The translations under genes and the position numbers were made by a program. Under the pieces are notes generated by a model. That model was not told where the DNA came from. It searched no databases and worked only from the letters and a program-made list of their open reading frames with translations. Of a stretch of 64,000 nucleotides of DNA, positions 8,419 through 18,080 are shown piece after piece. Numbering within the stretch: the first letter of the stretch is position 1; every line of letters starts with the position of its first letter. This DNA is from Arenicellales bacterium (GTDB lineage: Bacteria > Pseudomonadota > Gammaproteobacteria > Arenicellales > JAJDZL01), in NCBI GenBank assembly GCA_958295885.1, contig OY282380.1, positions 3,647,070-3,711,069 on the forward strand, given 5' to 3'.

Positions 8419-9642
8419 TCACGATCTTTCCAATTCAGCAAGTTTAAGATATCCGTCTCTGGTTTGTGGAGCTTTGATGCCCAGCAGTTTGCTCCCCACC
8501 TGAGTCTTCAGAATCTGAGCCGTACCTCCTCCAATCGTGAACATTCGAACGTCTCGATACATTCGCTCCAAGGGCTCCTTGTCTCCGTAACCTCGGGCAC
8601 CGAACATCTGGAGAGAGTCGCTGACTACCTTAATCGCAGTTTCAGATGCGAACATCTTCGCACGGGCCGCAAAAAGAATGTCAGGAAACAAACTGTCGTT
8701 CGGGCTGTGCGACTTTGCCGCTTCATACAGAAGCAATCGCGAAGCATGTACGTTCGCGTCCATATCGGCGATCATCCACTGCAGCCCTTGAAACTCAGCG
8801 AGAGGTCGACCGAACTGACGCCGATCAACCAGGTAACGCTTCGCGTGATCCAGTGCACCAGCTGCGACACCCATGGCAATGGTTCCGGCTCCGACGCGCT
8901 GACTGTTATAGGCATTCATCAAGTCGGCGAATCCACGGCGTAGGCCTGACGGTGTTTTGAGCATGAATTTCTCATCCACCACCAGATCGTTAAAGTGGAG
9001 TTCGGCCTCCGGCATTCCGCACAAGCCGAGCGTGTGCTCAAGTCGTGCAACCGAAAAACCGGGTGGTTCAATTTTATTTTTCGGATCATAGTGAACAATA
9101 AAACCCCCGATACCCAGTTCGGCTCCGCTTTCTTCCGTCACTCTGGCAAAAATCAAGTACAGTTTCGACACGCCACCGCCGGTAATCCAGTGCTTGGCTC
9201 CGTTGATGACATACTTTCTACCGCGCTTGACTGCTGTGGTTCTCATTTCAGTAGCAGCACTGCCTGACTCTGGCTCCGTAATGCAAATCGCTGGCTTGTC
9301 TCCAGACAACACATGCGGAGCACAATAGCTTTTTTGCGCGTTGGTGCCGTAGGCCATAATTGCGCTGATTCCGCCCATATTCGATTCGACAACAATGCGG
9401 GCACTGAGAGTGCAGGCTCGAGCGATCTCTTCAATCACGAGCACCGTATCAAAAAATGACGCAGAGCGACCGCCGAAAGCCTCAGGAATTGTCATGCCCA
9501 TCAATCCGGCATCTGTAAGATCGGAGACATTTTCCCAACAATATTCGCGGGATTTATCCCATTTGGCGGCTTTTGGTGCGAACTTTCTCGCCAGCTCACG
9601 CGCAATCGATCTGTACACTTCAGATTTACTGGATTTTTTCAT
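8419..9642 (-). CDS. Acyl-CoA dehydrogenase family flavoprotein
   Basis: About 407 residues from ATG 9642; an in-frame TTG at 9678 would add 12 residues. Conserved family features are CITEPESGSAATEMRT (FAD/substrate loop), GRKYVINGAKHWITGG, RRQFGRPLAEFQG, and the C-terminal YRDVRMFTIGGGTAQI. The family removes two hydrogens from acyl-CoA thioesters, passing electrons to electron-transfer flavoprotein. Neither usual catalytic glutamate is visible: the medium-chain position is Gly in TIGGGT, and the isovaleryl-type position is Gln in NSQR. The reaction may differ from ordinary beta-oxidation. No linked fatty-acid genes are nearby, so the substrate is unknown. Confidence 0.85.
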   Translation of the reverse strand: MKKSSKSEVYRSIARELARKFAPKAAKWDKSREYCWENVSDLTDAGLMGMTIPEAFGGRSASFFDTVLVIEEIARACTLSARIVVESNMGGISAIMAYGTNAQKSYCAPHVLSGDKPAICITEPESGSAATEMRTTAVKRGRKYVINGAKHWITGGGVSKLYLIFARVTEESGAELGIGGFIVHYDPKNKIEPPGFSVARLEHTLGLCGMPEAELHFNDLVVDEKFMLKTPSGLRRGFADLMNAYNSQRVGAGTIAMGVAAGALDHAKRYLVDRRQFGRPLAEFQGLQWMIADMDANVHASRLLLYEAAKSHSPNDSLFPDILFAARAKMFASETAIKVVSDSLQMFGARGYGDKEPLERMYRDVRMFTIGGGTAQILKTQVGSKLLGIKAPQTRDGYLKLAELERS

Positions 9643-9679
9643 GTATTCAATTCGTAGAATTTTTCTTAGATCAAGCAAA

Positions 9680-10330
9680 TAATAATTGCTTTCAAGTTTA
9701 TTTTTCTTGAATTTATAAACACGCGCAAACCTAGGATCCTGTTGAAGACTTGGCAGGTAGAATCATATCCACAGTCGTCCTACCTTTCATCGTATATACA
9801 GAAGTGAGCTGCAAGCACCACAAATCAAAACGAGCAAAGTCTTGAAAAGTTCATGGAAACCTGTTGGCGCGATCCTCGCTGCCAGCAAAAATAGCAGGCC
9901 TTGCGGACGGAGGGTGATCGTTTGCTCAACGTGATCTGAGTCATCCTGCGCAGAAATGCCTTGCATGAAGTCTGAAAACAGCTCGAATCAGCCATCTGGA
10001 ATAAATCGATTGGACCCGACTGCCGTACTGATTTCAGACTTGGAAAGCAACATACTAAATCCGCTGCGTCAAGCGGGCTCAGAGGTGCTCAGACCTTGGT
10101 ACTTCAGTTCACCAAACACAAAATTTTCTCCTTCTGTTGTCATGCTTTATGCCTCGTGTATGGCAGGTAAATTTTGCTGTCGCTTTCCATGTTGGAAAGC
10201 GAATTTTTTAAGTGCTTTCGCTCGAGGGCGGAAGCATTCAAACTTCCCAAACTGACGACTTTTCGACTAGCGCAACTGCCTAGTTTACAAGTAGCGCTGA
10301 CCTTTGTCTCTTTAATGGGGGTCAGTTCAG
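9680..10330. other. Non-coding gap
   Basis: No convincing gene on either strand. The frames at 9956-10255 and 10174-10431 lack ribosome-binding sites and family motifs, and overlap each other. No tRNA or repeat was seen. Confidence 0.5.
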
Positions 10331-11578
10331 TCAGTGCACTACGACTGGCAAATCTGGCGTGCAGACGAAGTTTAAACAGGAAAAAGCGCTTCGCAATGAA
10401 GATTCGACTGATGCTGGATCTTTGGCTTTAGCATAAATATAGCCAGGATATTTTCCTCCTTCCGGCCATTGAATCAGCCTGTCGCCGCTGCGGACATCCA
10501 GACGTACCTCCAATATATTTTCTACGCATTGAGCTTGCATTACGCCTTCGACTCTTCGTAGAATGCCGTTTGCCGGCACTGGAATCATCAGAACTCCCGC
10601 TGCTGCATCCAGCCTCAGACTCTCTACTTTCTGTTCAATTGATCGCCGAAGTATGAATTCCTCAAGAGTGGAATCGGTGGCGAGTTCGAATAGTCTGGCA
10701 CAATCACCTCCAATCGATCTTGCTGCGACTTCCAATATCCAAATCCTTTCTTTTTCCACTCGAACCTCTGCATGAATGGGGCCTACCTCCAAACCGAAAG
10801 ACCGACATGCTTGAGACACAAGCTCCCGGATCTTTTGTTGAGTTTCAAGGTTCAGTCTTGATGGAGTGACATAGTAGGTTTCTTCAAAATATGGACCGAC
10901 CAATGGATCGGGTTTGTCGAATATGCAGATCGTTTCCAAGTCAGACCGAATCAAATATCCTTCCAAAGCATGCTCTGTTCCGGAAACGTATTGTTCGATC
11001 AAAATTTCTTTGGATTGATCCGGTCCGATCTCGTTTTCCAACAGTGAAGTAATTCTCCCCAATGCCTGTTTCAACCCTATCTCGCTGTTGGCTCGAATGA
11101 CACCACGACTCGCGGATAAATTGACGGGCTTTGCAACACATGGAAACCGAACGCCCGAAATTTGCCTTTGCAGATCTTGGTCAAGTTGAACCAATCGAAA
11201 TTCAGGCACCGGAAGTCCATGATTCTGCAATGTGTTTCTTGATAGATTTTTATTGGCAGAATTTCGTACTGCCGAAATCGGGTTATGGACAACGCCTAAC
11301 AGTTCGGCCACCTGAACCGCCAGCTCTCCAAATTTTTCATCCGGTGAGATTACCGCGCAAATGTCAATATCCTCGTAAAGCTGGGAAATTGTGTCGGCGA
11401 TTGAATCCGGGTCGCTAAGATTGGCTCGAATGCCTGAACGGGATTGAGGAATGACATCAGCGTCGCCGTCTGAAACGAACAGTATTCTGATGGGAATATT
11501 TTCAGCCGCCTGTAAGTAAACCGCCGCACGATAGCTGAAGTGCGGCGCGATTAATACGACGGTCTTAGCGCTGGTTAT
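10331..11578 (-). CDS. ATP-grasp domain ligase without a canonical start codon
   Basis: The open frame runs from just after the upstream Fe-S carrier stop (11615) to 10331. Residues encoded between 11578 and 11311 form a typical pre-ATP-grasp Rossmann domain (TVVLIAPHFSYRAAV, then SPDEKFGELAVQVAELLG). The ATP-grasp fold follows: PCVAKPVNLSASRGV for ATP binding, EQYVSGTEHALEGYL, and metal-binding IWILEVAARSIGG. Such enzymes ligate a carboxylate to an amine or thiol; the substrates here are unknown. No ATG, GTG or TTG lies in frame before GTG 11311, which would delete the first domain. ATA 11578 is placed by homology logic only. Either a rare start is used or the start has been lost. It lies 36 bases after the Fe-S carrier stop. 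Confidence 0.7.
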   Translation of the reverse strand: MTSAKTVVLIAPHFSYRAAVYLQAAENIPIRILFVSDGDADVIPQSRSGIRANLSDPDSIADTISQLYEDIDICAVISPDEKFGELAVQVAELLGVVHNPISAVRNSANKNLSRNTLQNHGLPVPEFRLVQLDQDLQRQISGVRFPCVAKPVNLSASRGVIRANSEIGLKQALGRITSLLENEIGPDQSKEILIEQYVSGTEHALEGYLIRSDLETICIFDKPDPLVGPYFEETYYVTPSRLNLETQQKIRELVSQACRSFGLEVGPIHAEVRVEKERIWILEVAARSIGGDCARLFELATDSTLEEFILRRSIEQKVESLRLDAAAGVLMIPVPANGILRRVEGVMQAQCVENILEVRLDVRSGDRLIQWPEGGKYPGYIYAKAKDPASVESSLRSAFSCLNFVCTPDLPVVVH

Positions 11579-11614
11579 CGGCGGGCCAGTCGGCTTTGAA
11601 CAGCGACAGGAAAA

Positions 11615-11986
11615 TCAGTGTGCGGCGCCACATCCGCCGCAAGAGCCCGTTCCACCGACCGATTGAAATACGTTATGAAATACAAAGGTTGCCTGTATTC
11701 CGTCATCAACATAATCGATTTCAGCACCTGAAAGATATTGCAGAGCAACAACATCGGCATATAGTCGAAAGCTGTCTCCTTCCAGTATGCGATCAAATTT
11801 GGACTCCGAATCCGCGTAGGTCATTCCGTAATTCATGCCGCCACAGCCTCCTCCGGATACGTAGACACGAATTCCTCTTATATTTTCATCTGTAGAGTCA
11901 ATCAGCTCTGCCATCTTGAGCCCGGCAGCTTCAGTTACATTGATCTCTGAATTCGTAATTTCAGTTTGATAGCTTCCCTGCTGCAT
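11615..11986 (-). CDS. A-type iron-sulfur carrier (ErpA/IscA family)
   Basis: 123 residues from ATG 11986, which is preceded by a GGAG ribosome-binding site; a TTG at 12010 is less likely. The family passes Fe-S clusters to apo-proteins using three cysteines. The first is in GGGCGGMNYG and the last two in the C-terminal SCGGCG. Usual ErpA/IscA proteins end with C-G-C (one residue between the cysteines); here the spacing is C-G-G-C, as in some divergent A-type carriers. It may be co-transcribed with the ATP-grasp gene. The ErpA versus IscA assignment is not certain, since no isc or suf genes are in the window. Confidence 0.85.
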   Translation of the reverse strand: MQQGSYQTEITNSEINVTEAAGLKMAELIDSTDENIRGIRVYVSGGGCGGMNYGMTYADSESKFDRILEGDSFRLYADVVALQYLSGAEIDYVDDGIQATFVFHNVFQSVGGTGSCGGCGAAH

Positions 11987-12010
11987 GCTGTTCTCCAAAA
12001 ATTTTTGCAA

Positions 12011-12716
12011 CGAATTTGGTCGTTGGTGTCGAAATCATCGTTAGATATGGTATTTGAATATTTTAAATCAAGTGAAACAGATAGTTTGAGTTAGATTCTC
12101 GGGAGCAGTTTATTTGATATTGCCAAATGGACAGTTCGTATTTGCTGGCGTATGCATAACTGTTCGTATTTTGATTGTCCGGCATTATTAATGCGGAGCT
12201 TCTCACTGAATTGACCAAGTCCTTCCATTCATGTGACAGCGATAAGTTTTTCGATAGTTCAATGACAGAAATTCCGTACTGGCAATGGAACGTAGTTCAC
12301 TGGATTGGAGACGAAGTCGGTGATTGATCTTGAAGCATTGTGAGATAGCCCGCAGATCAGGATAAAAAGAATTGATTGCCATTGCCCGCTAAAGTCGGCT
12401 GGCCGTCCGCTGAGAGGTGCGCACCTGAAATCCAGTCAAGCGTACCTGCAACCCCGGTTGAGAGTCTCCATAAACCTAAGCGAATGGAATACGCGGGACC
12501 GCCAGTGAAAAGTCTGTCCCTAGAGCTCCACATTCTGGTTTTTAGCGACGGTTATTCCTAAATGAGGATTTGTATTCGGAAAATTCACGCGCAATGGTAT
12601 GAAGTCAAAAATTCTTTGGTTTGAGATCGAATCGTTGCAACAGTCAAAAGTCGATTCCCGAATCTAGAAGTGCACTTCGAGCCATGTTTACGTAGTATAA
12701 AATTGCTAATTCGAAG
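12011..12716. other. Non-coding gap upstream of the Fe-S carrier
   Basis: It should contain the promoter of the minus-strand carrier and perhaps that of the plus-strand fusion protein, but I cannot point to a convincing -35/-10 pair. The frame 12376-12561 has no recognisable product. Confidence 0.5.
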
Positions 12717-13580
12717 TTGAGCCAAATTCTGAAGAGTCGAAAAGTGAAATCACGCCTAATAGCTGCGGTCACGCCAATCTTGCTGCTTATTTCTTGTATG
12801 GCGCAGGCACATCAAGTTACCGGTCATGTTGACTATCGGGTGAGAATCCCGATCCAGCCTTTAATTAGTGGGACGATTGTGGATGTTCCTGTCAAAGTCG
12901 GGGATATCGTCCAAAAAGGACAAATTCTCATACAGTTTGACTCTCGCTGGCAGGAATCTCAAGCCCGGATAGTAAAAAGCCAAATTGAACGGTTAGAGAT
13001 AGAATTAAAACGCGTCAGCGACAAATTTGATCGACAGCAGGAACTGTTTGATCGTGGTTCATTGTCGCTTTTGGATTTTGAAGAAGCTGAACGCGAGGTT
13101 ATGGTAGCACGATCCGAACTCGGAGCTACTAGAGCAGAATTGGCTGCCATTCAATATCAGCTGCAAGATACTGCACTGCTCTCACCAATGGATAATGCAA
13201 TTGTTGTGATGAGTAATGTTCACGTCGGAATGAACTATCTCCATGACATCTACTTCAAAGAACGATTGATGACTCTCGGGAGTCACGGCCAGTATGTGAT
13301 TCGAGTAAACGTACCTTCCGAAATTCGGAATACTCTGCAGGCTGGTGACGCAGTTTCAGTGAAGATTGACGATTCTATCTATACGGCGTACGTAGAATTT
13401 CCGACTCTAGACCCTGAATTTGAGTTCTTCCCTGTGAGTGATCCCGTTATGGAAGGTGAAACTGCATCAGCGAATTCCAGCGAGTATATTGAGAAACCAA
13501 TCTATGCAATTAGTGTCAGCTTCAGTGTAGAACAAGAATCAATTCTGCTTGGCACCCCAGCGGTCGTCTTGTTCAACTAA
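12717..13580 (+). CDS. HlyD/RND-type periplasmic adaptor (membrane fusion) protein, solitary
   Basis: About 287 residues from TTG 12717; GTG 12744 would start directly at the signal peptide (KSRLIAAVTPILLLISCMAQA), and LISC could also be a lipobox. The biotinyl-lipoyl-like half-motif QPLISGTIVDVPVKVGD is followed by a coiled-coil hairpin of about 80 residues (QARIVKSQIERLEIELKR to SELGATRAELAAIQYQL), then the second lipoyl half and a beta-barrel. Such proteins bridge inner- and outer-membrane parts of efflux or secretion pumps. No inner-membrane pump or TolC-like gene is adjacent, and the protein is shorter than usual adaptors (about 350), so it may serve a partner elsewhere. Confidence 0.75.
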   Translation: MSQILKSRKVKSRLIAAVTPILLLISCMAQAHQVTGHVDYRVRIPIQPLISGTIVDVPVKVGDIVQKGQILIQFDSRWQESQARIVKSQIERLEIELKRVSDKFDRQQELFDRGSLSLLDFEEAEREVMVARSELGATRAELAAIQYQLQDTALLSPMDNAIVVMSNVHVGMNYLHDIYFKERLMTLGSHGQYVIRVNVPSEIRNTLQAGDAVSVKIDDSIYTAYVEFPTLDPEFEFFPVSDPVMEGETASANSSEYIEKPIYAISVSFSVEQESILLGTPAVVLFN

Positions 13581-14397
13581 ATTCCTGGGTATCGATCAGC
13601 TCCAAATCAGTGCCCTGATCTGCCGGGTCGAATAATTTCCATTTCGTTTTCACAGCGAAGTCAATCGTTGGAAAACCTGGGAATTTTGAGAACGATATGG
13701 CAGAGCAGTCATCGCCATAAGAAAATTTCGGTCGAATAATTTTAAAATTGGACGCTGACTTTCAATTTATCGATGCTGATGCTCGTACAAGGCACGGCAC
13801 AAGCACCGAACACACCTGTCATAAGTGGCATCTCCGCGGCCATATCGTTCTTGGCTCAAGAACTGCAGCAAAATCTCTTCGCTCCAGCTTTGAATGAGAT
13901 CCCCCTGCTCTTTCCGATGCTGTTGAATTTGCTTTCCGCGAATGCCCCGCGCGCTTGGGTCTGACGCGGCTGGCCTGGATATTTTCGCTGATCCAAACGC
14001 TTGCATCACCCTTTCGCCAGCTGGTAACGGCTATAATCATCCACGCGTACAGCTCGGCGGAACTGCCAGATGATTTCATTGTCGGTCGGAGAATTCCGAT
14101 TTGCATGTGGCCAATGAAACATCGTTTCTTCGCCGGTGTAGAGTGTGCCAATTTGATGGTCTTGAGATCGTGTTTATTTAGCAAGTCAAAATTACCCTAA
14201 ATTCATGACGTGAATGAAGTTAAGCCAGTGATCGATCTGCATGTCACATCCCTAAGCATCAATGGAACGAAAATTGCAGCTGCCATTTATGACCGACTTT
14301 TCACAACTTTTTGAGCTGTATAATCTGCTTTAAGATTGTTGAGTAAAATCAACTATCATTAGGTCAATTTCCGCTCACTACATCTTCTCTTGCAGCT
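13581..14397. other. Gap between the adaptor gene and yggX
   Basis: No intact gene. A minus-strand stretch around 13990-14165 has protein-like translation (for example the segment GEETMFHWPHANRN) but meets stops on both sides and I cannot name a family, so it may be an eroded gene. MutY, which often precedes yggX, is not recognisable here. Confidence 0.4.
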
Positions 14398-14682
14398 GTG
14401 CCCAAACTCATCGATTGCGTGGTTCTCAAAAAAAAGGCGGAGGCTCTTCCGAGTCCCCCTTATCCCGGTGAATTAGGACAAAGAATTCTAGAAAATGTAT
14501 CGCAGGAAGGGTGGAACACGTGGCTGGAACGCCTGGTTACGATCATCAATGAAAATCAGCTTACCACAGGAGATCCAGCGACGCAGGAACTGATTGAACA
14601 GCATATGCTTGGATTTATCTTCGGGGAAGGTGAGCTGGGTCAATTGCCACCCGGCTTCACTTCATCGAATCGAAAGAAATAA
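14398..14682 (+). CDS. yggX: Fe(II)-trafficking / oxidative damage protection protein YggX
   Basis: 94 residues from GTG. The YggX family pattern is clear: an N-terminal Cys (IDCVVLKKKAEAL), the central YPGELGQRILENVSQEGWNTWL, and INENQL with a following acidic helix (IEQHMLGFIFGEGE). The small cytoplasmic protein protects Fe-S enzymes from oxidants and is thought to buffer iron. It is convergent with recO, with only a few bases between. Confidence 0.92.
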   Translation: MPKLIDCVVLKKKAEALPSPPYPGELGQRILENVSQEGWNTWLERLVTIINENQLTTGDPATQELIEQHMLGFIFGEGELGQLPPGFTSSNRKK

Positions 14683-14685
14683 CAG

Positions 14686-15411
14686 TCAGTTCTTCCTGCT
14701 CGTAAGCAGTTCTCGAGTTTGGCGGAATACGGCTCGACTGTGGAGATGTTTGCCGTCAAGGTACATTTGTAAAGCCCGATCCAGAAAAACCCTTACTTCT
14801 CTGCGAATGCCTGCACTGGCAAACTGTTCCGAAGCGATGGCAAGCAAGGCTCGACCACTAACGGCATTCCCTCCTCCGCTCAGTTTCTCAGTCGTAGGAC
14901 CTGAGGCAAAGTCATAATAGTATTGTTGATTTTCCCGAATTGGCGTTTTGCGGTCCGATTCAGTTTCTAAAACCAACGCATACCCAATTTCTTTCAGCAA
15001 ATACTTTTCGAACACACGTAAGGTATGGAAGATATCGGTCTGCTGACGCAGCTGACGCAGCGCGCAGCTGTATTCGTCAAACAAAGCTGGGTGTGGGTCC
15101 TGCGGCTGTAACAAGGACACGATCAGCTCATTCACGTAACAGCTGCTGTAGTGTATCTCATCCATGAATTCCGTATAGCTGTGCTGCGGGATCAACTGGG
15201 TTAAAGTGGGCAGGTTTCCCTTCCCTGACCAGCTAAGCAAAAGTGGACAAAACGGTCTCAGCTTTCCGCGTAATCGAGATTTTGCTCGTCTCGCCCCCTT
15301 CGCCAGTAAATTGATTCGGCCGTAATTTCGACTGAAGGCATCTACGATCAGACTGGATTCCGAAAAAGGACTAGTACGAAGAATAAAGCAATTTTCCCTG
15401 CGAACCCACAT
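14686..15411 (-). CDS. recO: DNA repair protein RecO
   Basis: 241 residues. The N-terminal OB fold is typical (FILRTSPFSESSLIVDAFSRNYGRINLLAKGARR), and the helical C-terminal domain contains FEKYLLKEIGYAL. RecO works with RecR to load RecA onto SSB-coated gaps. The four-cysteine zinc site found in some RecO proteins is absent, as in most gammaproteobacteria. It is the last gene of the lepB-rnc-era-recO string, starting three bases after the era stop. Confidence 0.93.
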   Translation of the reverse strand: MWVRRENCFILRTSPFSESSLIVDAFSRNYGRINLLAKGARRAKSRLRGKLRPFCPLLLSWSGKGNLPTLTQLIPQHSYTEFMDEIHYSSCYVNELIVSLLQPQDPHPALFDEYSCALRQLRQQTDIFHTLRVFEKYLLKEIGYALVLETESDRKTPIRENQQYYYDFASGPTTEKLSGGGNAVSGRALLAIASEQFASAGIRREVRVFLDRALQMYLDGKHLHSRAVFRQTRELLTSRKN

Positions 15412-15414
15412 TCG

Positions 15415-16338
15415 TCAGTCAAATTCGGAATATCCCAGTAACGAAACCAAACGGTGATCCTGACTCCATTGAGTCCGAACCTTTACCCACAGCTTCAAAA
15501 AAACTTTGCGATTCAGTTCCTTTTCCAGTACAGACCGAACGTTTCTGCCGATAATTTTCAATTTACTGCCTTTTGCTCCAATGATAATTTTCTTCTGATT
15601 GCGATTCTCCACCCAAATCAATGCATGAATGTGCAGGCAGCCGTCAGTGTGTTCATATTTCTCAATCTGAACGGCGCTGGCGTAAGGCAGCTCATCACCA
15701 TAACATCGGAAAATCTGTTCTCGAACGAGTTCAGATGCCTGGAATTTTTCGTCGCGGTCGGTGACGAAATCAGAGGGAAACAACGGTGGGCTGTGGGGTA
15801 GCAACTGAGTCAGTGTGGATTTCAGCAGTTCTGTATTTTCTTTCTTCTTGGCTGAAACTGGTACGATTTCCGATACACCGGTGATTCCAAACAGCTGCTT
15901 CATAATGGGCAACAGTTGCTGCTTGTCTTTCATACGATCTATCTTGTTGACAACAATGACCACCGGCAGATTTTCTGATTGAATTTTTTTCCACACCATC
16001 ATGTCTTGATCCTGCCATCCTCTGGATTCAACTAAAAACAGCACCAAATCCGTACCGGCAATATTTGCCACTGCCGAACGATGAATGGAACGTTCGAGCA
16101 ATCGCTTTGAATGTGGGTTGAAACCCGGCAAGTCGATAAAAATGAGCTGGTGGTCTTCTTCACTAAGCACCCCAAGAATACGATGGCGGGTCGTATTTGC
16201 TTTACGTGAAGTAATGCTGATCTTTTTGCCTAACAAGCAATTGAGCAAAGTTGATTTACCGACGTTTGGACGCCCTGCCAGGGCGATGATTCCCGAACGG
16301 AAGCCTTCGTTTACGGATTCACCCGGAGAGTAGGCCAT
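15415..16338 (-). CDS. era: GTPase Era
   Basis: About 307 residues from ATG 16338, overlapping the end of rnc by 20 bases; an upstream in-frame TTG at 16392 is less likely. G-motifs: GRPNVGKS (G1), DLPG (G3) and NKID (G4). The C-terminal KH domain contains IIGAKGSKLKIIGRNVR. Era binds 16S rRNA near its 3' end and helps assemble the 30S subunit. The rnc-era overlap gives translational coupling, as in Escherichia coli. Confidence 0.95.
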   Translation of the reverse strand: MAYSPGESVNEGFRSGIIALAGRPNVGKSTLLNCLLGKKISITSRKANTTRHRILGVLSEEDHQLIFIDLPGFNPHSKRLLERSIHRSAVANIAGTDLVLFLVESRGWQDQDMMVWKKIQSENLPVVIVVNKIDRMKDKQQLLPIMKQLFGITGVSEIVPVSAKKKENTELLKSTLTQLLPHSPPLFPSDFVTDRDEKFQASELVREQIFRCYGDELPYASAVQIEKYEHTDGCLHIHALIWVENRNQKKIIIGAKGSKLKIIGRNVRSVLEKELNRKVFLKLWVKVRTQWSQDHRLVSLLGYSEFD

Positions 16339-16996
16339 ATGCTTTTGAGGCAGCTGACTGTTCTGCTTCCTTAATGGTTCTTCCTTCACCAATGACTGGT
16401 GAACTTAAACCCTTTACGCGGCAGGCTACAGTGAAATGTGGATTGTGATCTTCGCCTCGTACTTGAGTGGTCTTGTAAACTGGCGTCGGCTGCGACAGAC
16501 TTTGCAAATGCTCCTGAAGGGAAGATTTGTAGTCTTTTTGAATTTGTGGCGTAGAAAAATTCGTCGCTGGCAGAAAGTGAGAATGGAAAAAAGTTTCGAC
16601 TGCCTCCAATCCACCGTCCAAATACATCGCTCCCAGCACTGCTTCCAGCGCATCTGACCGTAAGTTCTGCCATGCCCTTTCATTTGATTCCGGAAATGAT
16701 TTTCCCACCCGAATGTATTGGGTTAGATTCAAATGTTCCGCCACTGCACTGAGTGAATTGCGATTGTTCACGATCTGACTGCGCTTTTTCGTGAGCTCAC
16801 CTTCTGTTGTCTCAGCATTTATTTCAAAAAGATAAACAGAAGCTATGAAATTGAGAACGGCATCTCCCAAAAACTCAAGAGTCTGATTATCAGGTTCGCC
16901 GGTTGAGCTGTGTGTCAAAGCCTGCTTCAATAAAGCTGGGTTGTGAAACCTATAGCCGTATAACTCTGCCGGAAAATCCAGTTGCTGAATATTCAT
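16319..16996 (-). CDS. rnc: Ribonuclease III
   Basis: 225 residues. The catalytic signature TLEFLGDAVLNFIASVYLF carries the metal-binding acidic residues; a second acidic cluster lies in DALEAVLGAMYLDGG. A double-stranded-RNA-binding domain occupies the C-terminal 70 residues, ending in EAEQSAASKAYGLL. The enzyme processes rRNA precursors and other duplex RNAs. It lies between lepB and era on the same strand. Confidence 0.96.
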   Translation of the reverse strand: MNIQQLDFPAELYGYRFHNPALLKQALTHSSTGEPDNQTLEFLGDAVLNFIASVYLFEINAETTEGELTKKRSQIVNNRNSLSAVAEHLNLTQYIRVGKSFPESNERAWQNLRSDALEAVLGAMYLDGGLEAVETFFHSHFLPATNFSTPQIQKDYKSSLQEHLQSLSQPTPVYKTTQVRGEDHNPHFTVACRVKGLSSPVIGEGRTIKEAEQSAASKAYGLLSG

Positions 16997-17096
16997 CGAA
17001 CAAAATTATGAGGACACGCCCCAAATGAACTGCAGTGAAGCAAGAGGAGAATTTTGAACAAAATTGAGACAATCTGTTACACATCGGGAGAACGGA

Positions 17097-17897
17097 CTAC
17101 TCAATCGCATTCGCAATTCGACTCCAATTTATGCCTTTTCCGCCTTTGCTATCCCAACTGAACCAGATCAGGAATGCTTCACCGATTATGTTTTCTTCAG
17201 GAACAAATCCCCAAAATCGACTGTCATTACTATAGTCCCGATTGTCGCCGAGCACGAAATAAGTGTTGTCAGGAACCACAAAAGTCAGATTTCGAGATGC
17301 TCTCTTGTCATCAATCAGAATTGAATGAGATTCGACTTCGTCGAAACTTTCGGTTATATGCCTGGTTTGAATTTTTTGATTGGACGATGTTTCAACCACG
17401 TATTCTCCAATATCCATGTGGGCGACTTTCTTCCCATTGACCTGCAGGATTTTATCTTTATAAATCACCGTGTCTCCTGGCAGTCCAACCACTCGTTTTA
17501 TGAAATTTACTTTTTCGTTACCTGGAAATCGAAAAACCATGACGTCTCCATAATCCGGAGAATCCATATCAATTAATTTGTCGTTCAGTACGGGCAAGCG
17601 GATTCCATAGCGAAACTTGTTTACAAGAATAAAATCACCAACCAGCAAGGTAGGCAGCATTGAACCGGACGGAATTCTAAAAGGCTCAATGATGAATGAG
17701 CGCAGAAGAAATACGATCAAAAGGACTGGGAAGAAGGCCCTGGCGTATTCAATTATCCAGTTTCTTTTACCTTGCGAGTCAGTGCTGTATCGGACAAATA
17801 TTCTTTTTAGCAGTCGCCAAATGATGTCTAGCAACCAGATTGAACCCGTTACTAGTACAGCAATCGCTAATATGAGTGCGAAGTCCATTTCAGACAA
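17097..17897 (-). CDS. lepB: Signal peptidase I
   Basis: About 266 residues (TTG 17897, or ATG 17888). An N-terminal membrane helix, a basic cytoplasmic loop and a second helix (FFPVLLIVFLLRSFIIEPF) precede the catalytic serine in PSGSM (Ser79) and the general-base lysine in KRVVGLPGD (Lys134). VLGDNRDYSNDSRFWG is the conserved box E. The enzyme cleaves secretory signal peptides at the outer face of the inner membrane. LepA, usually directly upstream, is absent: the next gene upstream is rseB. Confidence 0.95.
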   Translation of the reverse strand: MSEMDFALILAIAVLVTGSIWLLDIIWRLLKRIFVRYSTDSQGKRNWIIEYARAFFPVLLIVFLLRSFIIEPFRIPSGSMLPTLLVGDFILVNKFRYGIRLPVLNDKLIDMDSPDYGDVMVFRFPGNEKVNFIKRVVGLPGDTVIYKDKILQVNGKKVAHMDIGEYVVETSSNQKIQTRHITESFDEVESHSILIDDKRASRNLTFVVPDNTYFVLGDNRDYSNDSRFWGFVPEENIIGEAFLIWFSWDSKGGKGINWSRIANAIE

Positions 17898-18080
17898 TTT
17901 TAAATTACTGTGGAATATTCAATGCAAGGCGAAACTTACTTGGTTTTGCCGTACAGAAAATTAGAATTGGAGTAATGATAAAGGAAGGCCCGATTTCGTT
18001 TTGTTCGAAATTATACAGCTGAGGGTATGAATTCGAGAACCCTGTGAATTAGAATGGCCAGCAGGAAGGATTGATCCGAG

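Noticed and set aside
13767..14184. A mutY remnant upstream of yggX, as expected from the E. coli gene order.
   Set aside because: Neither strand shows the MutY helix-hairpin-helix or iron-sulfur cysteines; the protein-like stretches do not match it.
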